Below are positions 55,319-64,000 of a DNA stretch of 64,000 nt, in pieces (position 1 is the stretch's first letter; each line of letters begins with the position of its first letter). This DNA comes from Rubrivivax sp. GTDB taxonomy: Bacteria > Pseudomonadota > Gammaproteobacteria > Burkholderiales > Burkholderiaceae_C. Where the stretch lies: contig JAIXRN010000089.1 of NCBI GenBank assembly GCA_027485165.1, positions 1 through 64,000 on the forward strand. The letters run 5' to 3'. Position numbers and translations under genes: made by a program. Below the pieces are notes generated by a model. That model was not told the DNA's origin. It did no database searches and was given only the letters and a program-made list of their open reading frames with translations.

Positions 55319-57667
55319 TTAGAAGTTGTACTTCACGCTCAGCTTGGCGGTGCGGCCGTTGATGGACCGCGCAGCACCCCGGCCGTCGTTGCTTTCGGTG
55401 TAGCCGATGGTGTTGAACAGGTTGTTCACCGACAGGGCCACAGTCGCGTCCTGGCTCAGGTTGTAGCTGGCGAAGGCGTTCACGGCAACGAAGGCCGGCA
55501 GGTTGATGGTGACCGGCCCGGTGGGGCCGTCGTCCTTCGACGCCGTGGTGCCCACGATGCTGGCGCCCACCAGCGCTTCACCCAGGTTCACGCTGGGCGT
55601 GAGCTGGTACACCAGCTTGGCCTGGCGCTTGGGCGCCTTGCCCACCAGCGCGGCATTGCTGCTGCGCGTGACTTCTGCGTCGGTGTAGGTGGCGCCAGCC
55701 TGCAGGCTGAAGATGCCGGCGCGGAAGGCAGCTTCCAGTTCGATGCCCTTGGCTTCGTACTGGTTGGCCGTCACGCGCACCGGGGTGGTGGTGGGGTCGA
55801 CGTTGATCTCGTCGGTCTTGGCCACGAACACGGTGGCGAAGGCGCTGGTGCTGCCGCTGCGCCACTTCACGCCGCCTTCAAGCTGCTTGACTTCGTTGAT
55901 GGGGATGCGCGAATTGCTGCCGTTCACCAGCGCCGGCGGGTTGAAGAAGGTGATGCGGTCGGCGTTGTAGGCCGCGCCCTTGCTCGCGCGGGCGAACACG
56001 GCCAGGTCCTTGTTCAGCTGGTAGTTGCCACCCACCGAATAAGCGGTGTTGCTGAAGCTGTAGTTGATGCGGTTGGGTGCGCCCAGCGTGTAGTTCAGGC
56101 CGGCGTTGGACTGCCAGTAGTTGCCGTTGGCGCTGTTGCGGTCGCGGCGTAGGCTGGCGTCCAGCGTCAGGGCGCCGGCTTCATAGCCCAGCAGCACGTA
56201 GGGGGCCGTGGTCTTGTAGCTGGAGTCCTGGGTGTTCGAGCAGCAGCCACCAAAGCCCGGCGAACCGTTCACGACGCCCGGCACGTTCAAGAGCTTGGCC
56301 CCGCTTTCCACCGCCGAGATCGAGTACTGGTTGAAGTTCCAGGTCAGGTCGAGCGTCTGCTTCGACAGGAACAGGCCGCCGGTGGCGGTGAGCTTGCTGC
56401 CGCCGCCCAGGTCGAAGGGGCGGGACACCTTGAAGTCATTGGCCACCAGGCCGGCGTCAGAGACTTCGGTGTTGAAGATCACGGCCGTGAACTTCGGGCC
56501 GGTGTAGGCGCCGCCGCCCACCAGGGTGGTGCCAGCGGGGGCCGCGGCCACGTCGTCGCCCGGGAAGATGCCGATGAAGCGGCCGCTGTTCTTCGACCAA
56601 CGGAACTTGTTCTGGAAACGCAGGCCGGCTGCGGTGATGTCGGCTTCCAGGCCGATGGCGCTGGCCTTGGCTGTCAGGCCGTCCTGGATGCGGCTGGTGC
56701 GGCGCGTGTTGTCGTTGCCCAGCGTGTTGTCCAGCGGCCAGTTGGCGTTGTAGAAGGCCGTGGTACGCGGGTCCAGGCCGGGGATTTCCTCGATCGTGCT
56801 GCCGTTGAAACGCACCGGCGTGGGCAGGAAGCTGGGCGTGTTGTCGTTCAGGTGCTTGAAGCTGACGCGCACGAAGCCGTTGTCCAGTTCCTGCGTGATG
56901 TTCCCGCGGATCTGCCCGCCCTTGGCGGTGCCGTCAGCGCCGTCGCGGCCGCCGTCGCCCTTGCGGTAGAAGCCACCCACCCAGTAGCGGGTGCGCGGTG
57001 ACAGGCGGCCGCCATAGCCGGCGTCGACCCGCTTCTCGTCGTAGCCCAGGCCCAGGCTCAGGGCGACGCTGCCGCCCTGCACTTCGCCGGTCTTCTGGAT
57101 GAAGTTGATGATGCCGCCGGGCGCGCCCGTGGCCAGCGTGCTGGCCGAGCCGCCGCGCAGCACTTCCAGCCGGTCCAGGCTGTTGTCGACGCGGATCCAG
57201 GTGTCGGGCGTGGCAAATGCGATGTCGCCGAACTGCAGCACCGGCAGGCCGTCTTCCTGGAATTGGATGTAGCGCGCGCCGCCGGCAGAAATGGGCAGGC
57301 CGCGCACGCCGACGTTGGCGTTGCTTTCGCCGCCACTGCTTTCGCTGCGCAGGCCGGGCACGGCGCGCAGCACTTCACTGGCGCTGGTGGCAGTGTTGGT
57401 GACCAGGCTGTCGCCTTCCAGCGAGCTGATGGCCACGCTCGAGCGCATCTTGCTGGTGGTGCCGGTGGTGCCGGTGACGACGATGCGGTCGAGCTTCAGG
57501 CCGTCGCTGTCCTTGGCCGCATCGGGCTTGGCAGCCGTGGCGGGCTGGGCCGGCGCCTGCGCTGGCGTCTGCGCCTGTGCACCCCCCAGGTGCAGGCAGG
57601 CCAGGCCGATGGCCAAGGAAAGGGCCGTGGCCCGGGGTTGGCGATGGGGCAGGTGCCGAGCGGACAT
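55319..57667 (-). CDS. TonB-dependent outer-membrane receptor (probable sucrose uptake)
   Basis: A 782-residue TonB-dependent transporter. The signal peptide (ALSLAIGLACLHLGGAQAQ) is followed by a Pro/Ala/Gln linker, a TonB-box-like region (LDRIVVTG), and a plug domain with SASEVLRAVPGLRSESSGG, VGVRGLP and LDRLEVLRGG. A 22-strand-type barrel ends with the C-terminal aromatic (SVKYNF). The first gene of the sucrose operon, it sits below a LacI-type palindromic operator, so sucrose or a related oligosaccharide is the likely ligand. A GGAGA site precedes the ATG. Confidence 0.93.
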   Translation of the reverse strand: MSARHLPHRQPRATALSLAIGLACLHLGGAQAQTPAQAPAQPATAAKPDAAKDSDGLKLDRIVVTGTTGTTSKMRSSVAISSLEGDSLVTNTATSASEVLRAVPGLRSESSGGESNANVGVRGLPISAGGARYIQFQEDGLPVLQFGDIAFATPDTWIRVDNSLDRLEVLRGGSASTLATGAPGGIINFIQKTGEVQGGSVALSLGLGYDEKRVDAGYGGRLSPRTRYWVGGFYRKGDGGRDGADGTAKGGQIRGNITQELDNGFVRVSFKHLNDNTPSFLPTPVRFNGSTIEEIPGLDPRTTAFYNANWPLDNTLGNDNTRRTSRIQDGLTAKASAIGLEADITAAGLRFQNKFRWSKNSGRFIGIFPGDDVAAAPAGTTLVGGGAYTGPKFTAVIFNTEVSDAGLVANDFKVSRPFDLGGGSKLTATGGLFLSKQTLDLTWNFNQYSISAVESGAKLLNVPGVVNGSPGFGGCCSNTQDSSYKTTAPYVLLGYEAGALTLDASLRRDRNSANGNYWQSNAGLNYTLGAPNRINYSFSNTAYSVGGNYQLNKDLAVFARASKGAAYNADRITFFNPPALVNGSNSRIPINEVKQLEGGVKWRSGSTSAFATVFVAKTDEINVDPTTTPVRVTANQYEAKGIELEAAFRAGIFSLQAGATYTDAEVTRSSNAALVGKAPKRQAKLVYQLTPSVNLGEALVGASIVGTTASKDDGPTGPVTINLPAFVAVNAFASYNLSQDATVALSVNNLFNTIGYTESNDGRGAARSINGRTAKLSVKYNF

Positions 57668-57719
57668 GGATGTCTCCGTCAGGATGTTGTGGTGGTCGGA
57701 AGCCTGGATTGGAAAGTCA

Positions 57720-57735
57720 TTGCAATCGATTGCAA
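57720..57735. promoter_or_regulatory. Palindromic LacI-family operator upstream of the receptor gene
   Basis: TTGCAATCGATTGCAA is a perfect 16-bp palindrome with the central CG typical of LacI/GalR sites. It lies 53 bp before the receptor ATG and between it and the lacI-type gene, the expected place for sucrose-operon repression. The site is in one of the few AT-richer stretches here. Confidence 0.85.
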
Positions 57736-57864
57736 ACTAGGGAAAACCACATCCCTGCGGGGCGGCGAGGGCGGCGCTGTCGCCCGGACGCAACAGGGCT
57801 CTGGGCGGGGCGGCCGGCACGGCCAGACCGCCCGGGCGACGCTGCGTCAGGCTTCAACGGGCCT

Positions 57865-58887
57865 TCAGGGTGCGCTGTCGCGCAGCACCAGATGCACTGG
57901 CAGGGTGCGCGGCGCGACGGGTTCGCCCGCCAGCAGGGCCAGCAAGGCGCCGACGATTTCGGCCCCCGCCAGGTCCACGGGCTGGTGCACGGTCGTCAGT
58001 GCCGGGCTGCTGTAGACGGCCAGGGGCATGTCGTCGTAGCCCACCACGGCCAGGTCGCGCGGCACGTCGCGCCCGGCCGCGCGTGCGGCTTGGGCCGCCT
58101 GCAGGGCCAGCAGGTCGCTGCAGGCCAGCACGGCGTCCACGGGCGCGCCGCTGGACAGCAGCCCGTCCAGCGCCTGGCGGGCGGCCACCACCTCGAAGGG
58201 CACGGTCAAGTCCAGCCGCGGGTCGTGCGCGATGTTGGCCTCGGCCAGCGCCTGACGGTGGCCCTGCTGGCGCAGCATGACTTCGGGAAGGTCCGGGTCG
58301 CCCAGAAAGGCAATGTGCCGACGGCCGCGCCCGATCAGGTGGCGCGTGGCCAGCAGGCCACCAGAAACGTTATCGCCACCCACGCTGCAATACAGCTGCT
58401 GCGGCAGCCGCCCGCCCCACACCACCAGCGGCACGCGGCGCGCTGCCAGTTCGTTCAGCTGGTCGTGGTGGCGCCACTGGCCGATGATGACGATGCCGAT
58501 GGCCTTGCCCGAGTCGTACAGCGCAGCCGCGGTGTCCAGCCTTTCGGCGTCCACGCGCGACAGCAGCATGTCGTAGCCGCGGTCGGTCAGCGCGTCGGCG
58601 ATGCTGCCCACGATGGACAGGAAGAACGGGTCGCTGATGTGCTGGCGCGACTGCGCGTCGAAGGGCACGACAACGGCGATCGTCTGGTTCTTCTTCAGCC
58701 GCAGGTTCTGCGCGCTGAGGTTGATGCTGTAGTTGAACGACCGCGCCAGTTCTTCGATGCGCTGGCGCGTGGCATCGTTCACCAGGCTGCTGCCGTTCAG
58801 CGCCCGCGACACGGTCGACACCGATACGCCGGCCAGCCGCGCGATGTCGGCCATCTGCAGGCGCTTGGTTTCAGCGTCGGATGTCAT
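57865..58887 (-). CDS. LacI/GalR-family transcriptional regulator (sucrose operon)
   Basis: A 340-residue repressor. The N-terminal HTH reads MADIARLAGVSVSTVSRALNGSSLVNDATRQRI with the usual hinge helix (NLSAQNLRLKK). A periplasmic-binding-protein-like effector domain follows (IAVVVPF, SDPFFLSIVGSIADALTDRGYD, and the conserved VVGYDDMPLAVYSSPALTTVHQP). It is encoded upstream of, and in the same direction as, the receptor-fructokinase-transporter-phosphorylase genes. The inferred effector is sucrose, fructose or a phosphorylated derivative, from context only. Confidence 0.94.
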   Translation of the reverse strand: MTSDAETKRLQMADIARLAGVSVSTVSRALNGSSLVNDATRQRIEELARSFNYSINLSAQNLRLKKNQTIAVVVPFDAQSRQHISDPFFLSIVGSIADALTDRGYDMLLSRVDAERLDTAAALYDSGKAIGIVIIGQWRHHDQLNELAARRVPLVVWGGRLPQQLYCSVGGDNVSGGLLATRHLIGRGRRHIAFLGDPDLPEVMLRQQGHRQALAEANIAHDPRLDLTVPFEVVAARQALDGLLSSGAPVDAVLACSDLLALQAAQAARAAGRDVPRDLAVVGYDDMPLAVYSSPALTTVHQPVDLAGAEIVGALLALLAGEPVAPRTLPVHLVLRDSAP

Positions 58888-58983
58888 CGGAAGCTTGCTC
58901 TTGCCGTTGCACTCCGTGCGCGGGATGCTGGCGGTTCATGGCGGACGTTCGCGTGGACCCTTCGGATGGCATCGGTAGTCCCT

Positions 58984-59113
58984 GGGCTGCGGCAGTTGGG
59001 TGGCCCCTTCCGCTCATGTCCCCCGCCAGCGCCTTGCATGCCAACAGTCCTGCAGGCCACTGCGCTGGCTCCTCCTTGACTTCGCTCCAGGGGCCACCCG
59101 ACTGCCGCAGCCC
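58984..59113. repeat. Inverted repeat pair, 25-bp arms
   Basis: Arms 58984-59008 (GGGCTGCGGCAGTTGGGTGG...) and 59089-59113 are complementary over 25 bp with one mismatch, enclosing 80 bp. They could form a long stem-loop or be the ends of a small non-autonomous element. No target-site duplication was confirmed. Confidence 0.85.
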
Positions 59114-59155
59114 GGCAAGGCGGTGGCGCGCCACCGTTGCGCGCCAAGATGGTTC

Positions 59156-59395
59156 GCAAAGGCGGGCTGGGACTGGCTGTGGCGCGCATGGGAGGCGCCG
59201 AGGAGCACAGGGCCCGTGGCCCTCGCGCGCAGCGCGACTCGTCAACCGACTCATCGCGGGTGTCTGAGCGCAGTGAGCGCAGCGAACGTAGCGAGTTCCG
59301 CGATGGGGCCGCGGGACCGAGCACCGCAGGGGAGCCGGAGCGCTAGCGGAGGCCGCCGAGGATAAGCGCCACAGCCAGTCCCAGCACGCCTTTGC
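59156..59395. repeat. Inverted repeat pair, 30-bp arms (MITE-like)
   Basis: Arms 59156-59185 (GCAAAGGCGGGCTGGGACTG...) and 59366-59395 are complementary over 30 bp with one mismatch, bounding 240 bp. The interior has a GC-rich repetitive stretch with an inner ATCGCGG/CCGCGAT inverted pair. Size and structure resemble a miniature inverted-repeat element, but no transposase relationship or flanking duplication can be shown here. Confidence 0.8.
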
Positions 59396-59515
59396 CGGGC
59401 TACGGTACCAAGCAAACGCGCAGCACAAACGAAGACTTGCAGTTGGCCGCCAGCAGCCAACCCATGCCAAAGGCGGTGCGTGTACGGGTCCGCTTCTTTA
59501 GCGATCAACATGGCA

Positions 59516-60595
59516 TCAAGGCAGCCGCTCCAGTGCCCGCTGGTACACCGGGTCGTGCATCAGATCGTCCCAGCCCAGCGGGGGCGTCTGGGGCAGCAGG
59601 GCCAGGCGGCGGTGTTCGCTGTCGGGGTCGGGGTGCCAGCGCTGGCCGCCGCCGGAGGCGGCGCTGCGTTCCAGGTCGGCCAGCAGCTGGTCCACGGCGG
59701 CACCGCCGTCTTGCAGGGTCTGGTTGCACAGCAGCACCAGGTCGCAGCCCGCGTTCAGCGCCAAGGCCGCGGCTTCGGCGTAGCTGAGCGTGCCGCCTTC
59801 CAGGTGGCGGGCGCCTTCCATGCTGAGGTCGTCGCTGAAAATGGCGCCGGTAAAGCCCATCTGCCCGCGCAGGATGTCTTTCAGCCAGCGCGGCGAAAAG
59901 CCGGCTGGGTGGCTGTCGACCTTCGGGTAGACCACATGCGCCGGCATCACCGCCGTCAACGTGGTGCTTAGCCAGGCATAGGGCTGCGCGTCGTCGGCCA
60001 GGATGGCCTTCAGGCTGCGCTTGTCCACGGGCACCGCCACGTGACTGTCGGCCTTCACGAAGCCGTGCCCCGGAAAGTGCTTGCCACAGTTGGCCATGCC
60101 GGCCGACAGCAGCCCGTGCATCAGGCTCTTGGCCAGCAAGGCGGCCACGCGCGGGTCGCGGTGGAAGGCGCGGTCGCCGATCACGCTGCTGGCACCGAAG
60201 TCCAGGTCCAGCACAGGCGTGAAGCTGAAGTCCACCCCGCAGGCGCGCAGTTCCAGAGCCAGCACCTGGCCTGTGGCGGTGGCGGCGTCCGTGGCGGCCA
60301 TGGCGTCCTGCATCCACAGCTCGCCCAGGGCGCGCATGGGGGGCAGGCTGGTGAAGCCATCGGTGCGGAAGCGCTGCACGCGGCCACCTTCGTGGTCGAC
60401 GCAGATCAGGATGTCGGGGCGCAGGGCCTTGATCTCGGCGTTCAGCGCGGTCAGCTGCCGCCTGTCCACCCAATGGCGGGCGAAGTGGATCACGCCGCCT
60501 GTCAGCGGGTGCTGCAGGCGGCGGCGGTCGGCAGCGGTCAGGGCCGGGCCGGCGATGTCCAGCACCACGGGGGCGTGGGCAGCGGAAGAAGTCAT
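59516..60595 (-). CDS. nagZ: Beta-N-acetylhexosaminidase NagZ (GH3)
   Basis: Cytoplasmic glycosidase of peptidoglycan recycling that removes GlcNAc from anhydro-muropeptides and thereby affects AmpC-type induction in bacteria that have it. The 359 residues match NagZ. Visible motifs are [29 protein letters not shown], the acid/base loop [15 protein letters not shown] and the nucleophile aspartate in [13 protein letters not shown]. It overlaps the acpS stop by 4 bp and ends the rnc-era-recO-pdxJ-acpS-nagZ run. Confidence 0.97.
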   Translation of the reverse strand: MTSSAAHAPVVLDIAGPALTAADRRRLQHPLTGGVIHFARHWVDRRQLTALNAEIKALRPDILICVDHEGGRVQRFRTDGFTSLPPMRALGELWMQDAMAATDAATATGQVLALELRACGVDFSFTPVLDLDFGASSVIGDRAFHRDPRVAALLAKSLMHGLLSAGMANCGKHFPGHGFVKADSHVAVPVDKRSLKAILADDAQPYAWLSTTLTAVMPAHVVYPKVDSHPAGFSPRWLKDILRGQMGFTGAIFSDDLSMEGARHLEGGTLSYAEAAALALNAGCDLVLLCNQTLQDGGAAVDQLLADLERSAASGGGQRWHPDPDSEHRRLALLPQTPPLGWDDLMHDPVYQRALERLP

Positions 60596-60993
60596 GCGGG
60601 TGCTTTCGTTTCGACGACGACGAACGACGCGGCATAGTCGCCTTCGTCGGTGACAGTGACATGCGCCTGCAGGCCGCGGGCATCGAACCAGACGGCCAGC
60701 TCGCCGCTGAGCCGGACGACGGGCTTGCCGCTGGGCTCGTTCAGCACCTGGCAGGCCGACCAGCGCATGGGGCTGCGGATGCCCAGGCCGATGGCCTTGG
60801 AAAAGGCTTCCTTGGCGGAAAAGCGCGTGGCCAGGAAGCGGATGCCGCGCAGTGGCGCGCGCGCGCGGCGGGCATGGAAGACGCGCAGCTCTTCAGGCCC
60901 CAGCACTTTCTCGGCGAAGCGGTCGCCCCGCCGCAGCAGCGTGGCGGCGATACGCCGCACGTCGCACAGGTCGGTGCCGATGCCGTAGACCAC
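60592..60993 (-). CDS. acpS: Holo-[acyl-carrier-protein] synthase AcpS
   Basis: Transfers the phosphopantetheine arm from CoA to acyl carrier protein. The family start (M/V)-(I/V)-YGIGTDL matches the GTG at 60993, giving 133 residues. Motifs are [10 protein letters not shown] (Mg/CoA-binding aspartate) and [17 protein letters not shown] (catalytic E/K). The longer open frame upstream lies in pdxJ. It starts 13 bp after the pdxJ stop, with only a weak ribosome-binding site. Confidence 0.95.
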   Translation of the reverse strand: MVYGIGTDLCDVRRIAATLLRRGDRFAEKVLGPEELRVFHARRARAPLRGIRFLATRFSAKEAFSKAIGLGIRSPMRWSACQVLNEPSGKPVVRLSGELAVWFDARGLQAHVTVTDEGDYAASFVVVETKAPA

Positions 60994-61006
60994 GGGCCGC
61001 GGGCCT

Positions 61007-61795
61007 TCAGCTGCGGGCCTGGCGGATGCACCGCAGGTAGCCGCGCACCGTCTCGGGCAGGCCCACTTCCAGCGCATCGGCCACCAGGGCGTGGCCGATC
61101 GACACTTCCAGCACGCCTGGCACGGCGCGCAGGAAGTCGGCCAGGTTGGCCTGGTTCAGGTCGTGCCCGGCGTTCACGCCCAGACCGGCGGCCTGCGCGG
61201 CCTGGGCCGCAGCGGCAAAACGGGCCAGCTGCGCCGCCTGGTCGGCCGTGCCATATGCGGCAGCGTAGGGTTCGGTGTAGAGCTCCACGCGGTCGGCGCC
61301 AACGCTGCGCGCCTGCGCCATCGCTTCCGGCACCGGGTCCATGAACAGGCTGACACGCACGCCCAGGGCATGGCATTCGTCGATCAGGGGGCGCAGCCGC
61401 GCGCCGTCGGCGGTGATGTCCCAGCCGTGGTCGCTGGTGAACTGGCCTTCGCTGTCGGGCACGAAGGTGGCCTGGTGCGGCCGCTGTTCGCGCACGAAGC
61501 GCATCAGGTTGTGAAAGGGGTTGCCCTCGATGTTGTATTCGGCCTGCGGCCAGTCTTGCAGCAACGCGGCCACATCTTGCACGTCGGCTGCGCGAATGTG
61601 GCGTTCGTCCGGCCGCGGGTGCACGGTGATGCCCTGCGCACCGGCCTGAAGACACAACAACGCTGCCCGCACGACGCTGGGGATGCCCAGGTGGCGCGTG
61701 TTGCGCAGCAGGGCGATCTTGTTCACGTTCACCGACAGGGCGGTGCCCTGCGCCAGGCGGGACGTGCCGGCTTCGGCGGCAACCAGGGGATTCAT
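61007..61795 (-). CDS. pdxJ: Pyridoxine 5'-phosphate synthase PdxJ
   Basis: Condenses 1-deoxyxylulose-5-phosphate with 3-amino-2-oxopropyl phosphate to make pyridoxine phosphate; a TIM-barrel homo-octamer. The 262 residues start with a short extension before [16 protein letters not shown]. They show [32 protein letters not shown] and [15 protein letters not shown], plus the phosphate-binding SIGHALV near the end. In this cluster its presence with acpS matches E. coli and betaproteobacterial gene order. Confidence 0.97.
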   Translation of the reverse strand: MNPLVAAEAGTSRLAQGTALSVNVNKIALLRNTRHLGIPSVVRAALLCLQAGAQGITVHPRPDERHIRAADVQDVAALLQDWPQAEYNIEGNPFHNLMRFVREQRPHQATFVPDSEGQFTSDHGWDITADGARLRPLIDECHALGVRVSLFMDPVPEAMAQARSVGADRVELYTEPYAAAYGTADQAAQLARFAAAAQAAQAAGLGVNAGHDLNQANLADFLRAVPGVLEVSIGHALVADALEVGLPETVRGYLRCIRQARS

Positions 61796-61854
61796 GGGGT
61801 CGGGGGGACTAGAGGGACGGGAAAGCCAACAAGGGCCATCAAGGAACCGCAGCT

Positions 61855-62643
61855 TCAGGCCAGCTTTTGCATGCCCTGCCAGACCTGGCGCGTGCGCAGC
61901 GGCGCGTGACCCAGATGATAGTGAAGCAGGCCACGCAGAGGCACGCGCAGACCTGCGGCCACGGGGGCGCAGGCCGCGCGCAGCGCGGCGGGTGCGCCGT
62001 GCAGCAGGGCCGCGGCGATGCGCGTCCAGGCGGCGCCCGGCAAACCTTCGCGCGCCGGCCCGGCCAAGGCCTGCAGCCCGCCTTCGGCCAGCAGCTGGTA
62101 GCGCCCGTCCTGCTGCAGGGGCTGCGCAGTCTGGGTTTCCTGGGCCAGGTCAGGCAGCCAGCCCAGTTCCTGCAGCAGGGCGACTTCAAAGGCGCGCAAG
62201 GCTGTGCCTTCCGCCACGCCATCGGCCAGCGCGGCCAGCGTGTCGGCATAGGCGTCGAAGAGCTGCGGGTGCGGGTCCTGGCGCGCCAGCAGCTTCAGCA
62301 GCAGTTCGTTCATGTAGAAGCCCGGCAGCAGCAGCGCCGGCGCCAGCAAGGGGCTGCCACCCAGCCATTCCGCGCCGCGCAGGTTGAAAATCTCGGCCTG
62401 CTCGTCGGCCGGGGCCTTGCCCAGCAGCACCTGCACGGGCTGGAAGGGCAACAGCACCGAACGCAGCTGCGAGGTCGGCCGCTTGGCCCCCTTGGCCGCC
62501 ACCACGATGCGGCCCTGGCCGCGGGTGAAGAGCTCGACGATCAGGCTGGTCTCGCTCCAGTCGTAGCTGTGCAGCACAAAGGCCTGCAGCGGCGCGGACG
62601 GGCGGGCGGATACGCGGTTGGCAGGGGCCCTAGTCGTAGCCAT
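61855..62643 (-). CDS. recO: DNA repair protein RecO
   Basis: RecFOR-pathway mediator loading RecA on SSB-coated gapped DNA. The ATG at 62643 gives 262 residues, overlapping the end of era by 14 bp; the frame extends further upstream only inside era. An N-terminal OB fold ([25 protein letters not shown]) is followed by [19 protein letters not shown] and a helical C-terminal domain with [24 protein letters not shown]. The zinc-finger cysteines of some RecO proteins are not evident. Confidence 0.95.
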   Translation of the reverse strand: MATTRAPANRVSARPSAPLQAFVLHSYDWSETSLIVELFTRGQGRIVVAAKGAKRPTSQLRSVLLPFQPVQVLLGKAPADEQAEIFNLRGAEWLGGSPLLAPALLLPGFYMNELLLKLLARQDPHPQLFDAYADTLAALADGVAEGTALRAFEVALLQELGWLPDLAQETQTAQPLQQDGRYQLLAEGGLQALAGPAREGLPGAAWTRIAAALLHGAPAALRAACAPVAAGLRVPLRGLLHYHLGHAPLRTRQVWQGMQKLA

Positions 62644-63595
62644 AGGAACGCAGGTGGGCCTCATCGTCGGCCCAGCCCGAACGCACCTTGACCCAGACTT
62701 CCAGGAACACTTTCGCATCCAGCAGGTGTTCCAGTTCCTGCCGCGCTTCGCTGCCGATGCGCTTCAGGCGTTCGCCGCCGTCGCCGATGATCATGCCCTT
62801 GTGGGCTTCGCGTTCCACCACGATGGCGGCGCTGATGCGGCGCATGCCGCTGGGTTCTTCCTCGTACTTCTCGATCACCACCGTGCTGGTGTAGGGCAAC
62901 TCGTCGCCGGTCAGGCGGAACAGCTTTTCGCGCACGATCTCGCTGGCCAGGAAGCGGTCGCTGCGGTCGGTGAGCGCGTCTTCCTCGTGCAGCCAGGGCT
63001 GCTGGGGCAAGTAAGGTTCCAGGATCTTGAACAGGCGCTCCACGTCGGCCGCGCGCGTGGCCGACATGGGCACGAATTCGGCGAAGGGGTGGCGGTCCTG
63101 CATGGTGCGCAGCCAGGGCAGCACATCCTGCCGGCGCGGCAGCGCGTCCAGCTTGTTGGCCACCAGCACCGCGGGCTTGCCTGCCGGCAGCAGGCTCAGC
63201 ACCTTGGCGTCGGGCAGGCCGAAGCGGCCGGCTTCCACCACGAACAGCACCACGTCCACGTCGGACAGCGAAGACAGCACCGTGCGGTTCAGGTTGCGGT
63301 TCAGCGCCGCGGCGTGCTTGAGCTGGAAGCCCGGCGTGTCGACGAAGATGAACTGCGCAGCCCCCAGCGTGCGGATGCCGGTGATGCGGTGGCGCGTGGT
63401 CTGGGCCTTGGCGCTGGTGATACTGATCTTTTGCCCCACCAGGGCGTTCAGCAGGGTGCTCTTGCCGACGTTGGGCCGGCCTACGATGGCCACGAGGCCG
63501 CAACGCTGGCTGGCGGGGTCAACGGCGGGTGTGGGCCGGGCTTCCGGGCTGTCTGGAACGTCAGCCACGTCCTGAGGGTCGGGGGTCTCGTCCAT
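62630..63595 (-). CDS. era: GTPase Era
   Basis: Ribosome-assembly GTPase binding the 3' end of 16S rRNA. The ATG at 63595 overlaps the rnc stop by 1 bp (TGATG), giving 321 residues with an acidic Pro-rich N-terminal extension of about 30. G motifs are [21 protein letters not shown] and NKLD. The C-terminal KH domain has [25 protein letters not shown]. Upstream open frame belongs to rnc. Confidence 0.97.
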   Translation of the reverse strand: MDETPDPQDVADVPDSPEARPTPAVDPASQRCGLVAIVGRPNVGKSTLLNALVGQKISITSAKAQTTRHRITGIRTLGAAQFIFVDTPGFQLKHAAALNRNLNRTVLSSLSDVDVVLFVVEAGRFGLPDAKVLSLLPAGKPAVLVANKLDALPRRQDVLPWLRTMQDRHPFAEFVPMSATRAADVERLFKILEPYLPQQPWLHEEDALTDRSDRFLASEIVREKLFRLTGDELPYTSTVVIEKYEEEPSGMRRISAAIVVEREAHKGMIIGDGGERLKRIGSEARQELEHLLDAKVFLEVWVKVRSGWADDEAHLRSYGYD

Positions 63596-64000
63596 CACGA
63601 CCGCAGCGGCCCGCCCGGTTGGTCGCTGGCCTTCAGCGATTCCAGCAGGCGCCTGGCGGCTTCTTGCTCGGCCGTGCGGCGCGACTTGCCTTCGCCGCGT
63701 TCGGCCAAGCCCAGCGCCGCGACGGCACATTCCACTTCGAAGGTCTGCGCGTGCGCCTGGCCACGGGTGGCCACGATGCGGTAGGCCGGTACGGCAAAAC
63801 GACGCGCCTGCAGCCATTCCTGCAGTTCAGTCTTGGCGTCCTTGGTCCAGCTTTCGGCTTCGGTGGCCTGGATGATGTCGCCGAACAGCGTGCGCACCAC
63901 TTCCGCCGCCGGTGCGAAGCCGCCGTCCAGGAACACACCGCCGATGATGGCTTCAACCGCGTCAGCCAGGATCGACGCGCGCTGCGCACCGCCGCCGCGG
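63595..64000 (-). CDS. rnc: Ribonuclease III (C-terminal part, cut by window edge)
   Basis: Double-strand-specific endoribonuclease that processes rRNA precursors. About 135 C-terminal residues are visible. They begin in the catalytic domain with [22 protein letters not shown], whose Asp and Glu (SILADAVEA) are active-site residues, and are followed by the C-terminal dsRNA-binding domain ([15 protein letters not shown]...[19 protein letters not shown]). The N-terminus lies outside the window. The start of era overlaps its stop, matching the common rnc-era arrangement. Confidence 0.96.
   Translation of the reverse strand, partial: RGGGAQRASILADAVEAIIGGVFLDGGFAPAAEVVRTLFGDIIQATEAESWTKDAKTELQEWLQARRFAVPAYRIVATRGQAHAQTFEVECAVAALGLAERGEGKSRRTAEQEAARRLLESLKASDQPGGPLRS

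Larger units (their letters stand above)
58888..59515. other. Gene-free, inverted-repeat-rich intergenic region
   Basis: 628 bp between the regulator and nagZ with no supported gene. It holds two pairs of long inverted repeats, a 16-bp perfect palindrome CGGTGGCGCGCCACCG (59121-59136), and a GAGCGCAG/GAGCGnAG-type repetitive stretch around 59260-59300. Open frames in it run on both strands without recognisable protein features. Confidence 0.75.

Noticed and set aside
59000..59365. Possible 121-aa protein between the LacI gene and nagZ
   Set aside because: The stretch consists of inverted repeats with open frames on both strands, no ribosome-binding site and no recognisable protein pattern.

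Overview
The window is GC-rich and gene-dense. It looks like the chromosome of a betaproteobacterium of the order Burkholderiales (Rubrivivax/Leptothrix/Ideonella-like; the genus is not resolvable by eye). The grounds are a complete dcw cell-wall/division cluster in the usual order, the rnc-era-recO-pdxJ-acpS-nagZ cluster, a long arginine-rich RNase E, an A-type RNase P RNA, and meso-DAP-type MurE.

Layout. (1) 1-17220, minus strand: the full dcw cluster mraZ-rsmH-ftsL-ftsI-murE-murF-mraY-murD-ftsW-murG-murC-ddl-ftsQ-ftsA-ftsZ, with ftsZ cut by the window edge. Most junctions are stop/start overlaps, and a sigma70-like promoter lies upstream of mraZ. (2) 17400-21034: a small membrane protein, a secreted alpha-carbonic anhydrase, a Bcr/CflA-type exporter and a TAT-like exported intradiol dioxygenase. 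(3) 21070-21519: rnpB on the minus strand with an enlarged hairpin-rich segment. (4) 21622-26784: urease genes ureABC and ureEFG, interrupted by an antisense AbrB/Doc toxin-antitoxin pair; no ureD is present here. (5) 26868-29259: BON-LysM protein, thymidine kinase and a pectinacetylesterase-like lipoprotein. (6) 29315-33340, minus: rluC-gph-Rieske-sppA-psd, divergent from rne (34012-37209).

(7) 37334-51466, plus strand: four consecutive, tightly spaced, very large genes (1125, 1227, 1674 and 649 aa) of no known function. None has a signal peptide or a recognisable catalytic motif. I recall the first as resembling DUF6603-type proteins and the other three as families of large hypothetical proteins with invariant-looking motifs. 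This is the best candidate in the window for an undescribed multi-protein system.

(8) 51496-58887, minus: a sucrose-use locus with a LacI regulator, a perfect 16-bp palindromic operator, a TonB-dependent receptor, fructokinase, an MFS sugar transporter and sucrose phosphorylase. (9) 58888-59515: a gene-free, inverted-repeat-rich stretch. (10) 59516-64000, minus: nagZ-acpS-pdxJ-recO-era-rnc, with rnc cut by the window edge.

A structured repeat of about 76 bp occurs twice at matching positions: directly before the conserved part of rsmH, and of tdk. Its hairpin shows compensatory base changes between the copies, and it is translated in at least one of them. A diverged copy separates ureB from ureC. 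No tRNA, rRNA, insertion sequence, prophage or CRISPR array was seen.
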